A DNA stretch of 64,000 nucleotides. Origin: Dipylidium caninum. Lineage: Eukaryota > Platyhelminthes > Cestoda > Cyclophyllidea > Dipylidiidae. Of the stretch, positions 35,955 to 46,467 are shown piece after piece. The notes under the pieces are model-generated. The model made no database searches, had not been told where the DNA came from, and saw only the letters and a list, made by a program, of their open reading frames with translations. How positions within the stretch are numbered: the first letter of the stretch is position 1; each line of letters starts with the position of its first letter. The DNA lies in the NCBI GenBank assembly GCA_017562135.1, contig QEYB01000448.1, forward strand, positions 1,860,001 through 1,924,000, given 5' to 3'. Both the position numbers and the translations under genes were made by a program.

Positions 35955-37129
35955 ATGTTAATTATTCAGGCTTTTTGAGAGGCAAAAAGGAGTGTTTTTT
36001 TTCTCTGGCACCTTGTTTTTGGCTCTTACAATGTGCAGTCGGTGGAATTAGGCCGAGTGCATTCCCTCCGCCCTGAGCCAGATAAGATCTTCAGTCGTGG
36101 CCGATATGCCAACAGGTGGTGAGCGCTCCGGCCACACTGGAGGCGGTTTTCGTCTTCCCCTCAGCGTCCCCGCCCCCGTACTTCGCGCCAGAAGTGAGGA
36201 CCGCCCCTTTTCCACTGCCCAGCACTCGCATACGCGTGTGGCGGACTAATGAAGGGATTCCCTTCCTCCCACTGACTTAAGCCTAGCCAATCGCCGCTAC
36301 GATGGACCGCAAACTATACCTCGTCAGTTTTATAAATTGATAATGGAACGGAAAATTTCCCTTCACAAGTGGCTTTATATCAATGACCAAAAGACTGGTC
36401 TGATCACTGCCGAGTCCCGGAGAAGTGGGTAATCCTCGCGCTGTGAAGTGAGTGTGGGAAGTAGACTCCTGCCACTTCCCCCCCCCCCATGCAAAGGCAT
36501 CTTGCACTTTTAACGCAACGTTATTCCCACACCACCTGGTCGGCCAGGCAAAGTGACCGCCGTCACATCTATCCCACGTGTCATTTAGAGTGAGGTCTGG
36601 TGGCCGGTGTTGGGACCTCGGCATCACCCAAAACAGGCACATCTACAAGGGGCAGACATGAAATGTGCCATGGCGAATGAGCGAGCATGCGAGTGAAACG
36701 GTTAAGACGAGTTAATGTGGACGTGGGCGGTTGTCCGCGCACCTGACATCGCCCTCAAATGAGTCGAGCAGGGTGAGTGGTGATGCGGGGAGGGCGAAGA
36801 GGGTGTCCTCTACTCCATGCCTGGAGCTCGCAGGGAGTTGGTGGGCTCATCGCCAAGTAGGCGGCGTCAAAGACGTGCAAAGCTGCCAGTCCGATGGGCT
36901 GAATCAACCGATGCTAAACAATTCACCCGCACCTTCGGATGCGGCTTGAGTGACGAGAGGCAAGACGGTCAGACCATACATATACTGCACATATGTACGT
37001 AAATGTGTGTATGTGGAATGGAGGCTTTTTGTACATCCGGAGGCAAGCAGGTAACTTGAGGGAGGTAGCAAGACCGTCAAGGAATGGAAGTGGTGGTGGT
37101 TTGGGTGACAGCGAATGCAGAGGCCGGAT

Positions 37130-38622
37130 TTAAGAGAGTTTCAATTCCACTCGCTCACCGATATCGTTGAGTACGGTTCGTGAAAGTCCACCCGACGGTC
37201 TCACCCGTGGTGTTCTTCGTTCCACATTTCCGCCAACACCGAAAACTCGTGATCCGAGGCTTGAGGTACTTATTCGTCTTGACGGCATTAGCACGGAGGC
37301 TGTCGAGGTGCCCAGACGTTGGCTGAACGATCCGGTGGAATGCGCCGCGGTGCCCATAAATATCGAACCACCGTTGGTGAGGCCGCCTCCAGTCTGATCT
37401 TGAAGTATACTCGGTTTCACGGTGACACTCTTTCGCCTGCAACAGCAAATTATATTTCCACACTGTTCCCTGAAGGCAGCGCTGGTAGCAAGGTAGATGT
37501 AGAACTTCGCCGCGTAATGCGATATCCCGAAAGATTCGATGAGGGAACGAACAGTAAAAAACCTGAAGTGACGTCGCCAAACGGGATCTTTGGATATTTC
37601 CTCGTCTGTCATGCATATATCTCCCATGGGTAGGATTATGTAAAGAACAACCATCACAGCGACAGAGAGGTGAGCAAAGATGAGGTAAAAGGAGACGCAA
37701 AGGAGGGTGAGAGTGCTAGATTGTTTGCTCTGCCGTTCGTTAAAAGAGGCCTCGAGTTGAGGCAGAAACACGGAACTGGTTGTGGAGAAACGGGCGCAGC
37801 TGTTGGTTGCCGGGAGACGTGGAAGGAGGCGTTCTCTCTTGGAGGTGCCTGACTCCTCGTGGGAGAGTCTGTGCAAAGCCTGGATGACAAGGATGTTGAG
37901 AATGAGGCATATAATGGGAACAAGACCGAACATGAGGAGTTCAGTGATCATAATCCATCCAGTGTAGAAAAGCCATTCCGGCTCGCCCTCCTGTTCGAAA
38001 TCCGGTCGGAGACCACAGTTCCCGTTGGAGACTGTGTAGAATACCCCCTGCACGCTCGCGATGAGGGCACAAAATACCATTGTTGCTAAGACGACGTAGA
38101 TAGCACTTTTACAACTGTTTCCGAATTGCGAGCTCCAGCGCGAAATGGAAAGCAGATTGCAATGTACCTTTCCACCGTGAAGACGAGGGTGAACATGGGG
38201 CTGGCATACTGAATCAGGTAGTTGGCTATGGCAAAACCCTCGCATATAACGATATGGTCGAGCGTACGCAGACGCCAGGCTGTGTGGAGGTACCACATCA
38301 TCTGTACAAGGAAGAAGAAGAGATCAACCCACCCGAGAGCGGACTGATAGACGGCGGCCGCCACACTCCCCTGCTTTCGCATATTCCGCCTTGACCAGAT
38401 GTAAATGCTGAGTATGCTACCGGGTAGTCCGAGGGAGCACCAAAGCGGGTAACTGATTTTCTCCACCATCTCGTTGATGGGCGGAGCGAAGCGGGAGTAC
38501 ATGAGCAAGTCACTACCATTATTTCGAGTAATAACATCCAGCGTTCCATTGGGACAAACTAGGGGCGCTTGGGTGACGGCAGTAAAGTTGCCTACTCTTT
38601 GCCCGTGCAGATCCATCCTCAC
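37130..38622 (-). CDS. Class A (rhodopsin-like) GPCR, probably peptide receptor, with one frameshift
   Basis: A seven-helix plasma-membrane receptor encoded without introns. The N-terminus starts MRMDLHG and carries NFT, NGT and NGS glycosylation sites. Helices in order: TM1 (YPLWCSLGLPGSILSIYIWS), TM2 (ALGWVDLFFFLVQMMWYL), TM3 with the disulfide Cys in VICEGF and the ionic-lock motif ERY (FTVERYIAICFPF), TM4 (AIYVVLATMVFCALIAS), an ECL2 Cys in NGNCGL, TM5 (ELLMFGLVPIICLILNILVI), TM6 (LTLLCVSFYLIFAHLSVAVM) and TM7 (SHYAAKFYIYL in place of NPxxY). The C-terminal tail is Ser/Thr/Gly-rich, ends VELKLS and carries a Cys cluster (CCCRR) for palmitoylation. The frame changes between FPFRAGA and KSAIYVV, near 38105-38160. 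The total of 1493 bp is one base short of 498 codons, so one missing base explains it. Ligand unknown; FMRFamide-type or a flatworm-specific orphan family is possible. Confidence 0.85.
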
Positions 38623-41600
38623 GGACTAACCTCTATCAATGCAGTGTGCTTCAAGTTGGAGCACTTGGGGCACTAAACATCACATTATGCTGCCTGTTCG
38701 GCTGATCGTCAACCTTTATTATTTGCTTAATCTGCGCATTACTGTCAGTCGGTAGCCCAATCACGCGCTGAAACGTTTCAACCAATGACGCACGCGCGTC
38801 GAGTGCGCGTGCAAGCGTGCGCCTGCGCACGTGTATGCGTGCGTGCGTGCGTGAGCGAGCAAGCAGATCCGTCTAGAGAAGGCGAGACAGAGCGAGAGAA
38901 CGAGGAAACGCTTGAAGGCGGTGGAGACAAGGTGAGCTGCAGAAGAGCCATTATGAGTAACATGCCTTGGCGTCTTGGCTCACACTCCCGCAGCATGAAT
39001 CTTTAAAGTATTCTCCACTTTTCTGCTGCTCAAATAACTGCAGGCGAAGGAGGGTATGTCTATCGCACTCACATCATGACGGCCTGGCACTTGACATTTG
39101 CCTGCCTGTCACGCAAATCTTACCTTCTCCTATGAGTAGTGTAAATGCAACCTTTGAAGCCCTCCAACGCTACTGCTTTGGGTCCTCGCGCTTCTCCTTC
39201 CTCTGACCCGAAAATCGATGTGTAACGTACACGAAGCGGCCTCTTCGTTCTAACTTCTAGTCATTGGAGCGGGGTGATGAGTGCGACTAGGGGGAACTGC
39301 TATATTCCACCTTTTAATTAGCTAATTCGCCGTCTTGTTTACCACTGAAATTTGGCGACGTTTGTTGTCGTAGCGATTGCGTTGCTATTAACGAGGAGTG
39401 GCATGGTATGTTATTAACCACTCACTCTCACTTTGATGTTTGGACAATCGAATTTGCTATAACATTCCCAGGCGTATTTTCAGTGTCTGCCGTCTCAAGG
39501 CCGTAAGTGGGGGGCTTCTCCTCCAAAATTAGAACGTAGGACGTGTGAGCAAAGTGGCTCTCCTCCACGGACGATGAATAAATGCGCCATGGGCAAATCC
39601 AAATGAGTTGGATTTGTGTAGAGACTTGAAGCAAGTCTACATTTGATATCTCAGACTAAAGGAGAAGTTGAGGTGATTCCCATGTTTGATTGCTCCCTCC
39701 AAATGGGGAGTCAAATAAGTCTCCTCAGCCACAGAGATGCCTTCTTCCAAACTATTTAAAGAGGCATTTTCCCTGCCACTTTAAGGCTTGCTCACATCTG
39801 TCGGGGCTTCATCTCAAACGCCTTGCAACCACGTGTAGGAGGAGCTCGGATTTCGAAGAAGGTGGAAGCCCACACTCGAGCCTTCACTTTCGCTCACCAT
39901 TCGGGTCTACGCGGCGGCTTTTCTCGTCACAAAATTGTCTCAAGCTGTTTAGGAGGCAACAGATGTGTATTTTACTAGGTTCTACTCATTAAATAATGGG
40001 TGATAAGGTGCTTTGTGTGTTTACCCTTTTATGGTTTTGGAGTGTCGACTCGCAGTCACATGTTGGTTCCCATGCCCGGAGCTCTCCTAGCCGTCAGGCA
40101 GATTCATAAGTTATGCCTTACTCCTTATCGAATGATTTTCAATGAAATGGTAGGGTAGGGCAAAGGCTCCCACCCATGCGACCAGAGGGTGACGGTAATC
40201 ATACTGGGTTATAGTGCAACGTCATGGAAGGCAGGCGAGTAACATGAGTTGGCACATAAACTTTCGCGTAGGAATAGTAACAATGGAGGAACAATTGCCT
40301 TGTTATACGTTCCACTTGGCTATAAGAAAGCGGAAGGAGCCGTCGTCTTTGACGAAGTGCTCCTCTTATCAAACCCTCCATCGCATTCTAGCAAGACGAG
40401 GTGTAGACGCGTCACCGATGGCTGAGAATAGGAAGGACATCAGAGCTATCAACATTAATGTGTGTAGATGGAAGAGATTGCGGTAAGTTCTATCGTTATA
40501 CCCGCTGATTCCTTAATTGCCGAGTACGGAGCTAATTGTCGCACCAATCAAGTAAGTTGAATTTCGTCTCCCCGGGACAGCCGCACTCTCCTCCCGTCCT
40601 GCTGACGTGACAAGTACAAAAAGCAGTATATCGCCAGGACTTCGCCCTCGCCCTCGCCCTCGTCCCCCTCCTCCCCACGGCGGACCTTGTGCGATCAGCA
40701 AGCGCTCCGTCAATTTAATGGCCAAGACTCTCCCCACTGCACGGCTCCTTATTATTAGAGGGCGGAGAGGTTCGCATGCAAACAGGTGGGGAAGTCTAAA
40801 AAGGAGGGTCTCCGCCCTGATGCATAATTGAGGAGGAAATAAAGTGAGCATACCAGGCACACAAAAATGCATAGGCCAACCGGGTGAAGTTAGTTGCTCG
40901 TGCTTCCTTAACTGCCCCAGCCCATCTGAGGCTAAGCCATTAGGCCAAGCAGTGGGACACGAAAAAACACACCTTCAACGGAATTCCACAATTAGGCTTT
41001 AAAAGATCGTTCACCGGGTAAGTAGCATATCACCGGGGTTACCTGGAATGCCTCCTGCTCATTCAGGCCGCAGTCAAAACTCCCTGGCATCTAATCCTGA
41101 CACTGGGGTATGCGGCCTGAATGAGGGTATCAGTGGTGTCTGCCTTTTGTTCCGGATTGTATTTGCCAGTCTCCTCACGCTGATCTGCACGCCACGAGGC
41201 AATCAGGCGGCGATGCGGTGAGTGCTCTAAGACACGCCCGGCATAGCGGAGGTGTAATAGTTTACACGTACACAGAAAAAAAGGCTCACTCAGAGCAAGT
41301 TGGGAGTTGCAGGGGGAGGGGCAGAGGGGCAGATGGGGGGGGGGTGGGAAATACAAGAGCTGCAGCTAACCGAGGATTAATGTGTTGGCAAACGGTACCG
41401 AAGCCCGCCTCTTATCGGCCCCGTGGGACTTATCTGCAAAATTAATCAAACAGCTCCGTTTCGCAATTTCCATCCACGTGTGGTCGTAAACTCTGCATCA
41501 CCGAGTCTAAGCGAAATTCGGCGACACTGCGTGCCAACGAGTGCGTCGTCAACGCTGCCTTCGCGAAGCGGCGAGTCGACAACCAGAAGGGCTTTGTTGT

Positions 41601-42032
41601 CGCATAGACGAGATGTCGTGGAAACAGTCCAGAGACCATCGTACAAATGCCTTATCTGATAAAAATAAACAATGTCACTACGTTGGCGTAGCCTGAAAGT
41701 AAATACACCTTCTACGCACTCACCTCGAGCGACATGCTCATTCCACTAGTTATTTGACACAGACCTGACAAGTAGCCACCCTGCCGCCCGACTTGTGATG
41801 CTGACGTGAAGCGTTTGAAGACGTCCTCTTCCCGGCCTCAAATACGCCCTCACCCCCTCCAAATGGCCTGTGTGGAATGCCGGCCGATCTGCCTATTGTC
41901 CCATTTTCTTTAAAATATCACCACAACGGTGCTCATGGTAACCTTGCCACCGCATTAATCATGCCGGGTAGCAAAGGTTGGCCGTCAGCATTTGCGCATG
42001 CCTGTAACGGAGCCACAGAAAGGTAACTACTT

Positions 42033-42048
42033 GAGAGAGAGAGAGAGA
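42033..42048 (+). repeat. GA dinucleotide microsatellite
   Basis: Eight GA units in a row, between unrelated flanks. No functional association seen. Confidence 0.85.
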
Positions 42049-44724
42049 CCGCGTTCCAGCGTTTGGACTTCATTGGGCCATTATGCAGGAGTGCAGACTG
42101 CGGCATTTGTCACTCCACTTGACAGCAGGCGCGCCTAATTACTCTCGAATGCCCACCCCGTAGCACCTTTTCGAGTGTTTGGTACAGTTAGAAACAAAGG
42201 ATGCCGCCAAGTCCGGAAGAACCACGGAGAGTTGGATTCGGGTGAGTGCGGACGTTAATGCTGGTTGCTGGTGGCCATTCGTCCACTTCCCTTACTCACA
42301 GATCAGTGTCATTTTGGTTGGTTGTCAAAGAAGAGCTGGTCACTGCGTAGTAAACCTGATGGGTCGTAAATGCGAGTATGCAGCGATGGAGAAGAATGCG
42401 GAGTCTACGCGTGGGGTAGTCACATCAGCCTAGAGGCAACACCTAGGGTGCCACTCACACATTTCCAAGTATGACTTGGTTTCACTCAAGTGAAGTCTTC
42501 AAAGCATCTCGGGAGAGTGTATACTCGTGTCAAGGAGACATTAGTTTTGGAGAGAAGGCATGACTTCTCGCTGCCTAAACCGCTTTCCCAACGTCCACTC
42601 CGCAAGCCTGATTGCTAAGGTTGCGCAGCCTTTCAGTGGTGCGAGCATGTCAGTGCATTGCCACAGTCACTAGGCCTTGGCGACACAAACCGCGGGGAGC
42701 ACACCCAACAGCCCCAATTCTTCCCTGTGCCAAGGGTAAATCTTATTCCGTTGTCTGTTCTTATTACCTCAGCCCCCTCAAAGTTACAAGTCAGCCGGGA
42801 AGGGAAAACGTTGACTGGTCCATGGAGTAGTTTTAAGGCAGTTTCGGCATCTTCCCTGATCTAACGGTTCGAATTATGTTAACAGGCCAAGAGAGAGAGA
42901 TAGTTCGTCACTCAGGCAGAAGAGGACTTTTGCACTCGTGATAGAAGGCGACACTCACGTGCCTAAATGGAAAGCTCAGATTCTCAGGCACCTCTTTTTT
43001 TCTACCGCAACACACGGCACTCGTCTTTACAACGAGTTTCAGCGCAGCCTCAGCATCTCTTAAGATTTACCTTCCTCTACACACACTGACATGCTCTGCA
43101 CTTGTCGGCTACGCGGGTCTGCGTCAAAGGCGCTATCGAATCTGAGGCCTTCCACCCCTCTGTCGCCACCGCATCCGTTTGACAGCGTCACGTCAGTCAA
43201 GAGACGCGTAAGAAAATCTCAACTGCGGGGGAGGTAGCGGATGCAGCATGGGCTCCCAGCCAAGATGAGGACGTGGGCCCTGAGAGGAAGGGAGGAATTA
43301 TACATTTTTTCGGCTCTCCCTATGCTTCGACCGCCAAATCCAGCCCGAGAGGTACGAAAGTATAATTTATTGGGAAACTTGCTCAAGGGGCACAAAAGCC
43401 ATGTCTCATGCGGAAGGAAGGTGGAGCGGGGAAAGTGAATATTTGAGAGGCGGGGAGCAACGTAGGCGAAGAACTGTCTTCCAGAGGCATTTCGTCTGCA
43501 CGCAGTGATGGTAGGCGCGGCTGAGAGACTACTCATCGGCACTCCGTCGCCCGTTCAGGTGGAAAAGGCATTCTCCAGCCCTCTTTCACCAGACTGATAA
43601 GTGCTCTTAACTAGGGTTTGACCTCGATTGCGAGCCTCTTCCTTTGACAGCCAGGAGGCTGGAGAGATGATTTCAACGCATCCCTTGGCAAGCAGGTGCA
43701 GCAGAAGCGAACCGAAAGGCCGGCCGATTGTTAAAGGTAGAGTTTCGGAACCTTTCGACGATTGACAGAAGGTGAACCCTCCACAAATGAGAGTGCAGGA
43801 AAACACTAGTTAAGAAGTTATAAGATGTACGTTATCGCATTCTACCCCAGGACGTGATTTAAAATCCAAAGAATTCCCAACATTTTGCTGGATGTGACAC
43901 AAACTAATTAGCACCAGTGATGCGGAGGGTGGGAGCTAGTGCTGTGACGAATTTCAGGGGCACAAACATTCATTAGGAAAGGACATTTTCTTTCACTCCT
44001 CTTGACTCGTTGTCGGCCTGGCTCTCTACAACTTCTGTTAAGGCGCTGGCAAAAACTTCAGGAGCAGGCCATTAACTCGCCTCGGCAATCGCCCCTGGCC
44101 GGGGGCTGGGAGAATTTGGCCGGGAGCAGGGCATACGAGGACTGAAGTAACCGATTTACTGATTGTGTTTACTCCGCAGCAGGCCGCTTTTAGGCCAGCC
44201 GGACGAATTGGATGAAGAGATGGTTGGGGACGACGGCACGTTCGGTGGCAGGAAGCGCAAGGCACCAATTTCCACTCTTATGTTGATTCCTTTTGGACTC
44301 CCTTCGAAACTCTGGAAAAAACATAATTTGAAACACCAATTTGGTGCTTTCACTCAGGATTATGGCACAAATTTTGCTTCGAGTCCGTAGACGGACAGCG
44401 ACCTTTCCCACCCGGGTTGTTAGAGACCGCGATCTCTTCCCGATGGCTGAACGAGCCTAAAGCCGCAGTGCCGGCAGCGGAAAGGGAGTTCGGTAAACGA
44501 AAAAGTTCATATTCTCGACCGATGTCTCAGAGAAGAAGACAGAAGATATTGTTCTAAATGACAATGTCCATGAGAGCTCGTTGCAGAGGAATGTGAATGG
44601 TGTCTAAGGTGGCAATCACATAATTCAAAACGAAAACAATGACTGCTGCAGGAATTTGGTCGCATCTCGATGAATCTTGATGTAATTCCTCCAGCGGCTC
44701 CGAAGACATCTTATCCTCTTTCGT

Positions 44725-44845
44725 TGATTTCGATCCGGAGCAAGCCTTGCTGCAGACCGTGACGACGTCAGGCGATGTTCCTCGCACCAAGTCTTTTGGC
44801 CTCCGGCACAATTCTCTTCAAGTGGTATTCCCGACACGACGAAGT
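44725..44845 (-). repeat. Degenerate copy of the segment at 19500-19635
   Basis: On the minus strand this aligns to 19635-19500 in order and orientation. In the frame matching that copy it reads CREYHLKR and EAKRLGARNIA and then meets a stop. Open frames here (44879-44625 and 44811-44554, minus) run in other frames, consistent with a decayed copy. Confidence 0.5.
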
Positions 44846-46006
44846 GGGACGGGAGGAGGTCCTCGAGAATTTTGGACATGCTAGATGGAAGCAGTGCAGT
44901 TGGACGACAACACTCCCCTCAAAGCAACGAGTCTACTAACTTTTCTTAATTTGTGAGGCGAGGAGTCCCAGAATGCGTGGGAATTACTAGCCGAGTGTAA
45001 CGACGAAGAGAAGGGCCACTGGGAGCACTTAAAAGAAGGAAAGGACAGGGAATTAAACAGTCCCCTGAGTCTAATCACACTTCCAAACTTCCTTTGGATG
45101 AAATGGACCACTAAGTACTTCTTCTTCCTCTTCATTTCAGTTTCTACTTGCCCACTTGCGCATACAATTTGCTGAAAGGGAAGCCGGCATGTCATGTGTG
45201 AACAACTTAGGTGGCGGTGGAGGAAAGTGAGATGCATCCAGAAGTGGGACTCGATGGGACTAGTTTTTCCCTGATACGCGAGTGAATGGAGGGTGACCGA
45301 GTGCAGCCCTTTTAGCCGAACCATTTGATAGCGATCCTCACGGTTTCCACATGTGAACGTGGAAAAAGCGTAACCGATCACGGAAAGTGGGATGGAGAAT
45401 TTGCAGTTATGATTACGTAAACTTTCTTACTCACAGCTATTCATGCATTCCTGTTCCAACTTTCCTCTTCATCAGGGCATTGAAGGCGCGCGTGCGACTC
45501 TGTCCCATCGACTTACGTGCCACCCAGCAGGTCACCTCTTCCCCTCGATGGCGTCCCACGTATCCCCAACTGTGGAAGGTGTCTTCCAGGACTGCTTGTA
45601 GAATCCCGGTAGACTGGGCGAAGTTCGGAGTCTGGCACTTGGTCCCACCCCATATCAAAAATCGTAAAACGATTCGATGTGCAAGTGCCTCCAACCGATT
45701 GGAGAGTCGTCGTCCCCTCGACTCACGTTCCTTTGCAGTGTTTACTGCATTGGAAGTGCCAGTATCCACCCGCACTCTTCGGGCGCAAGGGCGTTCTCCT
45801 CGTAACTTTGCGATTCGCTGAGCCGCAGACCCTTGCTCGATGCGAAGCCTTTCGCACTCCATAATGCGCGCCGAGGTTGGAGGAAGGACGTTCCACTTCA
45901 AAAATGCCGTTCTCCTCACTTTTCTCTCCCGATGCATCGGGAACGAGGACGAGAGGTGTCTGAGGGGCGAATTTAAATGCCAAAGCTGTCACCTTACCTC
46001 GAGTAG

Positions 46007-46467
46007 AGCTGATGAAACATCACGGCTGGAGGAGGAGGAGGAGGAGGAGGAGGAGGAGGAGGACAAATTTGCCATCACCTTTTTCCACCCAAATGGGGTT
46101 GAGTATAAACTTGTTATCGAATTGGGAAATGGGACTTTTGACTGTGAAGGATTGTCACTACCTTTCAATTTTAACATGTGAGGAAAAAGCATTTTGAATA
46201 TTTTCTTCAAATTGTGCTATTAATCGAAATCCTCTCCTCTTCAGAGTGGAGGTAATAAAAAATAGAGGCGATTTCACAGACACAAATCAACGCATTCAGC
46301 TTAAATCTTTTGAGAGGCTCCACATATACGAGGTCAAAAGAGCTGCATCAGAAGTCCCCCAATGCTGGACTTCTGAGACCAGCGGATTAAGTGTTCCAGC
46401 TCTGTCGTCTGCCTCGACGTTTGTGGGGTCTCCACGTCAACATGGTGCCCGGTTTAGTGAAAGATGA
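46007..46467 (+). CDS. Candidate last two exons of an unrecognised gene, with poly-Glu tract
   Basis: Exon A (46007-46177) follows cttacctcgagtag. It reads ADETSRLE, a run of glutamates from the GGA repeat, then DKFAITFFHPNGVEYKL and GTFDCEGLSLPFNFN, ending AT|gtgagg in phase 2. A 67-bp intron ends with the strong acceptor cctctcctcttcag. Exon B (46245-46467) completes the split codon and continues VEVIKNRGDFTDTN, LKSFERLHIYEVKR and on to a TGA after ARFSER. The phase match and balanced composition favour real coding sequence. Upstream exons were not found and I do not recognise the family. The opposite strand has only a serine-rich shadow of the repeat. Confidence 0.4.
46028..46063 (+). repeat. 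GGA trinucleotide microsatellite, 12 units
   Basis: Twelve uninterrupted GGA/GAG units. In the plus frame of the candidate exon 46007-46177 they encode a run of glutamates; being in units of three, length changes would keep the frame. Confidence 0.95.

Larger units (their letters stand above)
26937..37129. other. GC-richer, repeat-rich region with no confidently assigned gene
   Basis: From about 27.5 kb the composition rises from AT-rich to near balanced or G-rich, and many overlapping open frames appear on both strands. Most are mutual shadows. Items with some support are listed separately: an Ig-like frame (33587-33424), a G-rich quadruplex-prone tract (33391-33420), a 12-G run (34432-34443), a 20-bp tandem duplication (35009-35048) and a 20-bp dispersed repeat (35071-35090 and 35935-35954). 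Frames of 100-160 codons around 31.7-32.9 kb and 34.9-35.4 kb carry no motif that I recognise. Confidence 0.4.
38623..46006. other. GC-rich repeat-bearing region, no confident gene
   Basis: Upstream of the GPCR. It begins with a simple repeat of tgcg/gcgt units (about 38835-38852) and an Arg/Glu-rich low-complexity frame. CCCTCG hexamer repeats lie near 40643-40662 and a GA dinucleotide run at 42033-42048. A plus frame at 44181-44390 (for example LGQPDELDEEMVGDDG, then KAPISTLMLIPFGLPSK) follows a plausible acceptor (ttactccgcag) but matches nothing that I know. A 166-codon minus frame at 45937-45437 is Arg-rich and unrecognised. Other frames look like shadows. Confidence 0.4.

Noticed and set aside
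37155..37700. 181-codon minus-strand frame overlapping the GPCR
   Set aside because: It is a shadow in another frame of the receptor C-terminal half; the main frame carries the transmembrane helices.
38785..39006. Arg/Cys/Val-rich plus frame in the gcgt repeat
   Set aside because: Generated by simple-sequence DNA; no coding support.
45437..45937. 166-codon Arg-rich minus-strand frame
   Set aside because: No recognised family and a 144-codon frame on the opposite strand; GC-rich composition alone explains both.
46012..46197. Poly-Arg and poly-Ser frames across the GGA repeat
   Set aside because: Alternate-frame and antisense readings of the microsatellite; only the poly-Glu frame connects to a downstream exon in phase.
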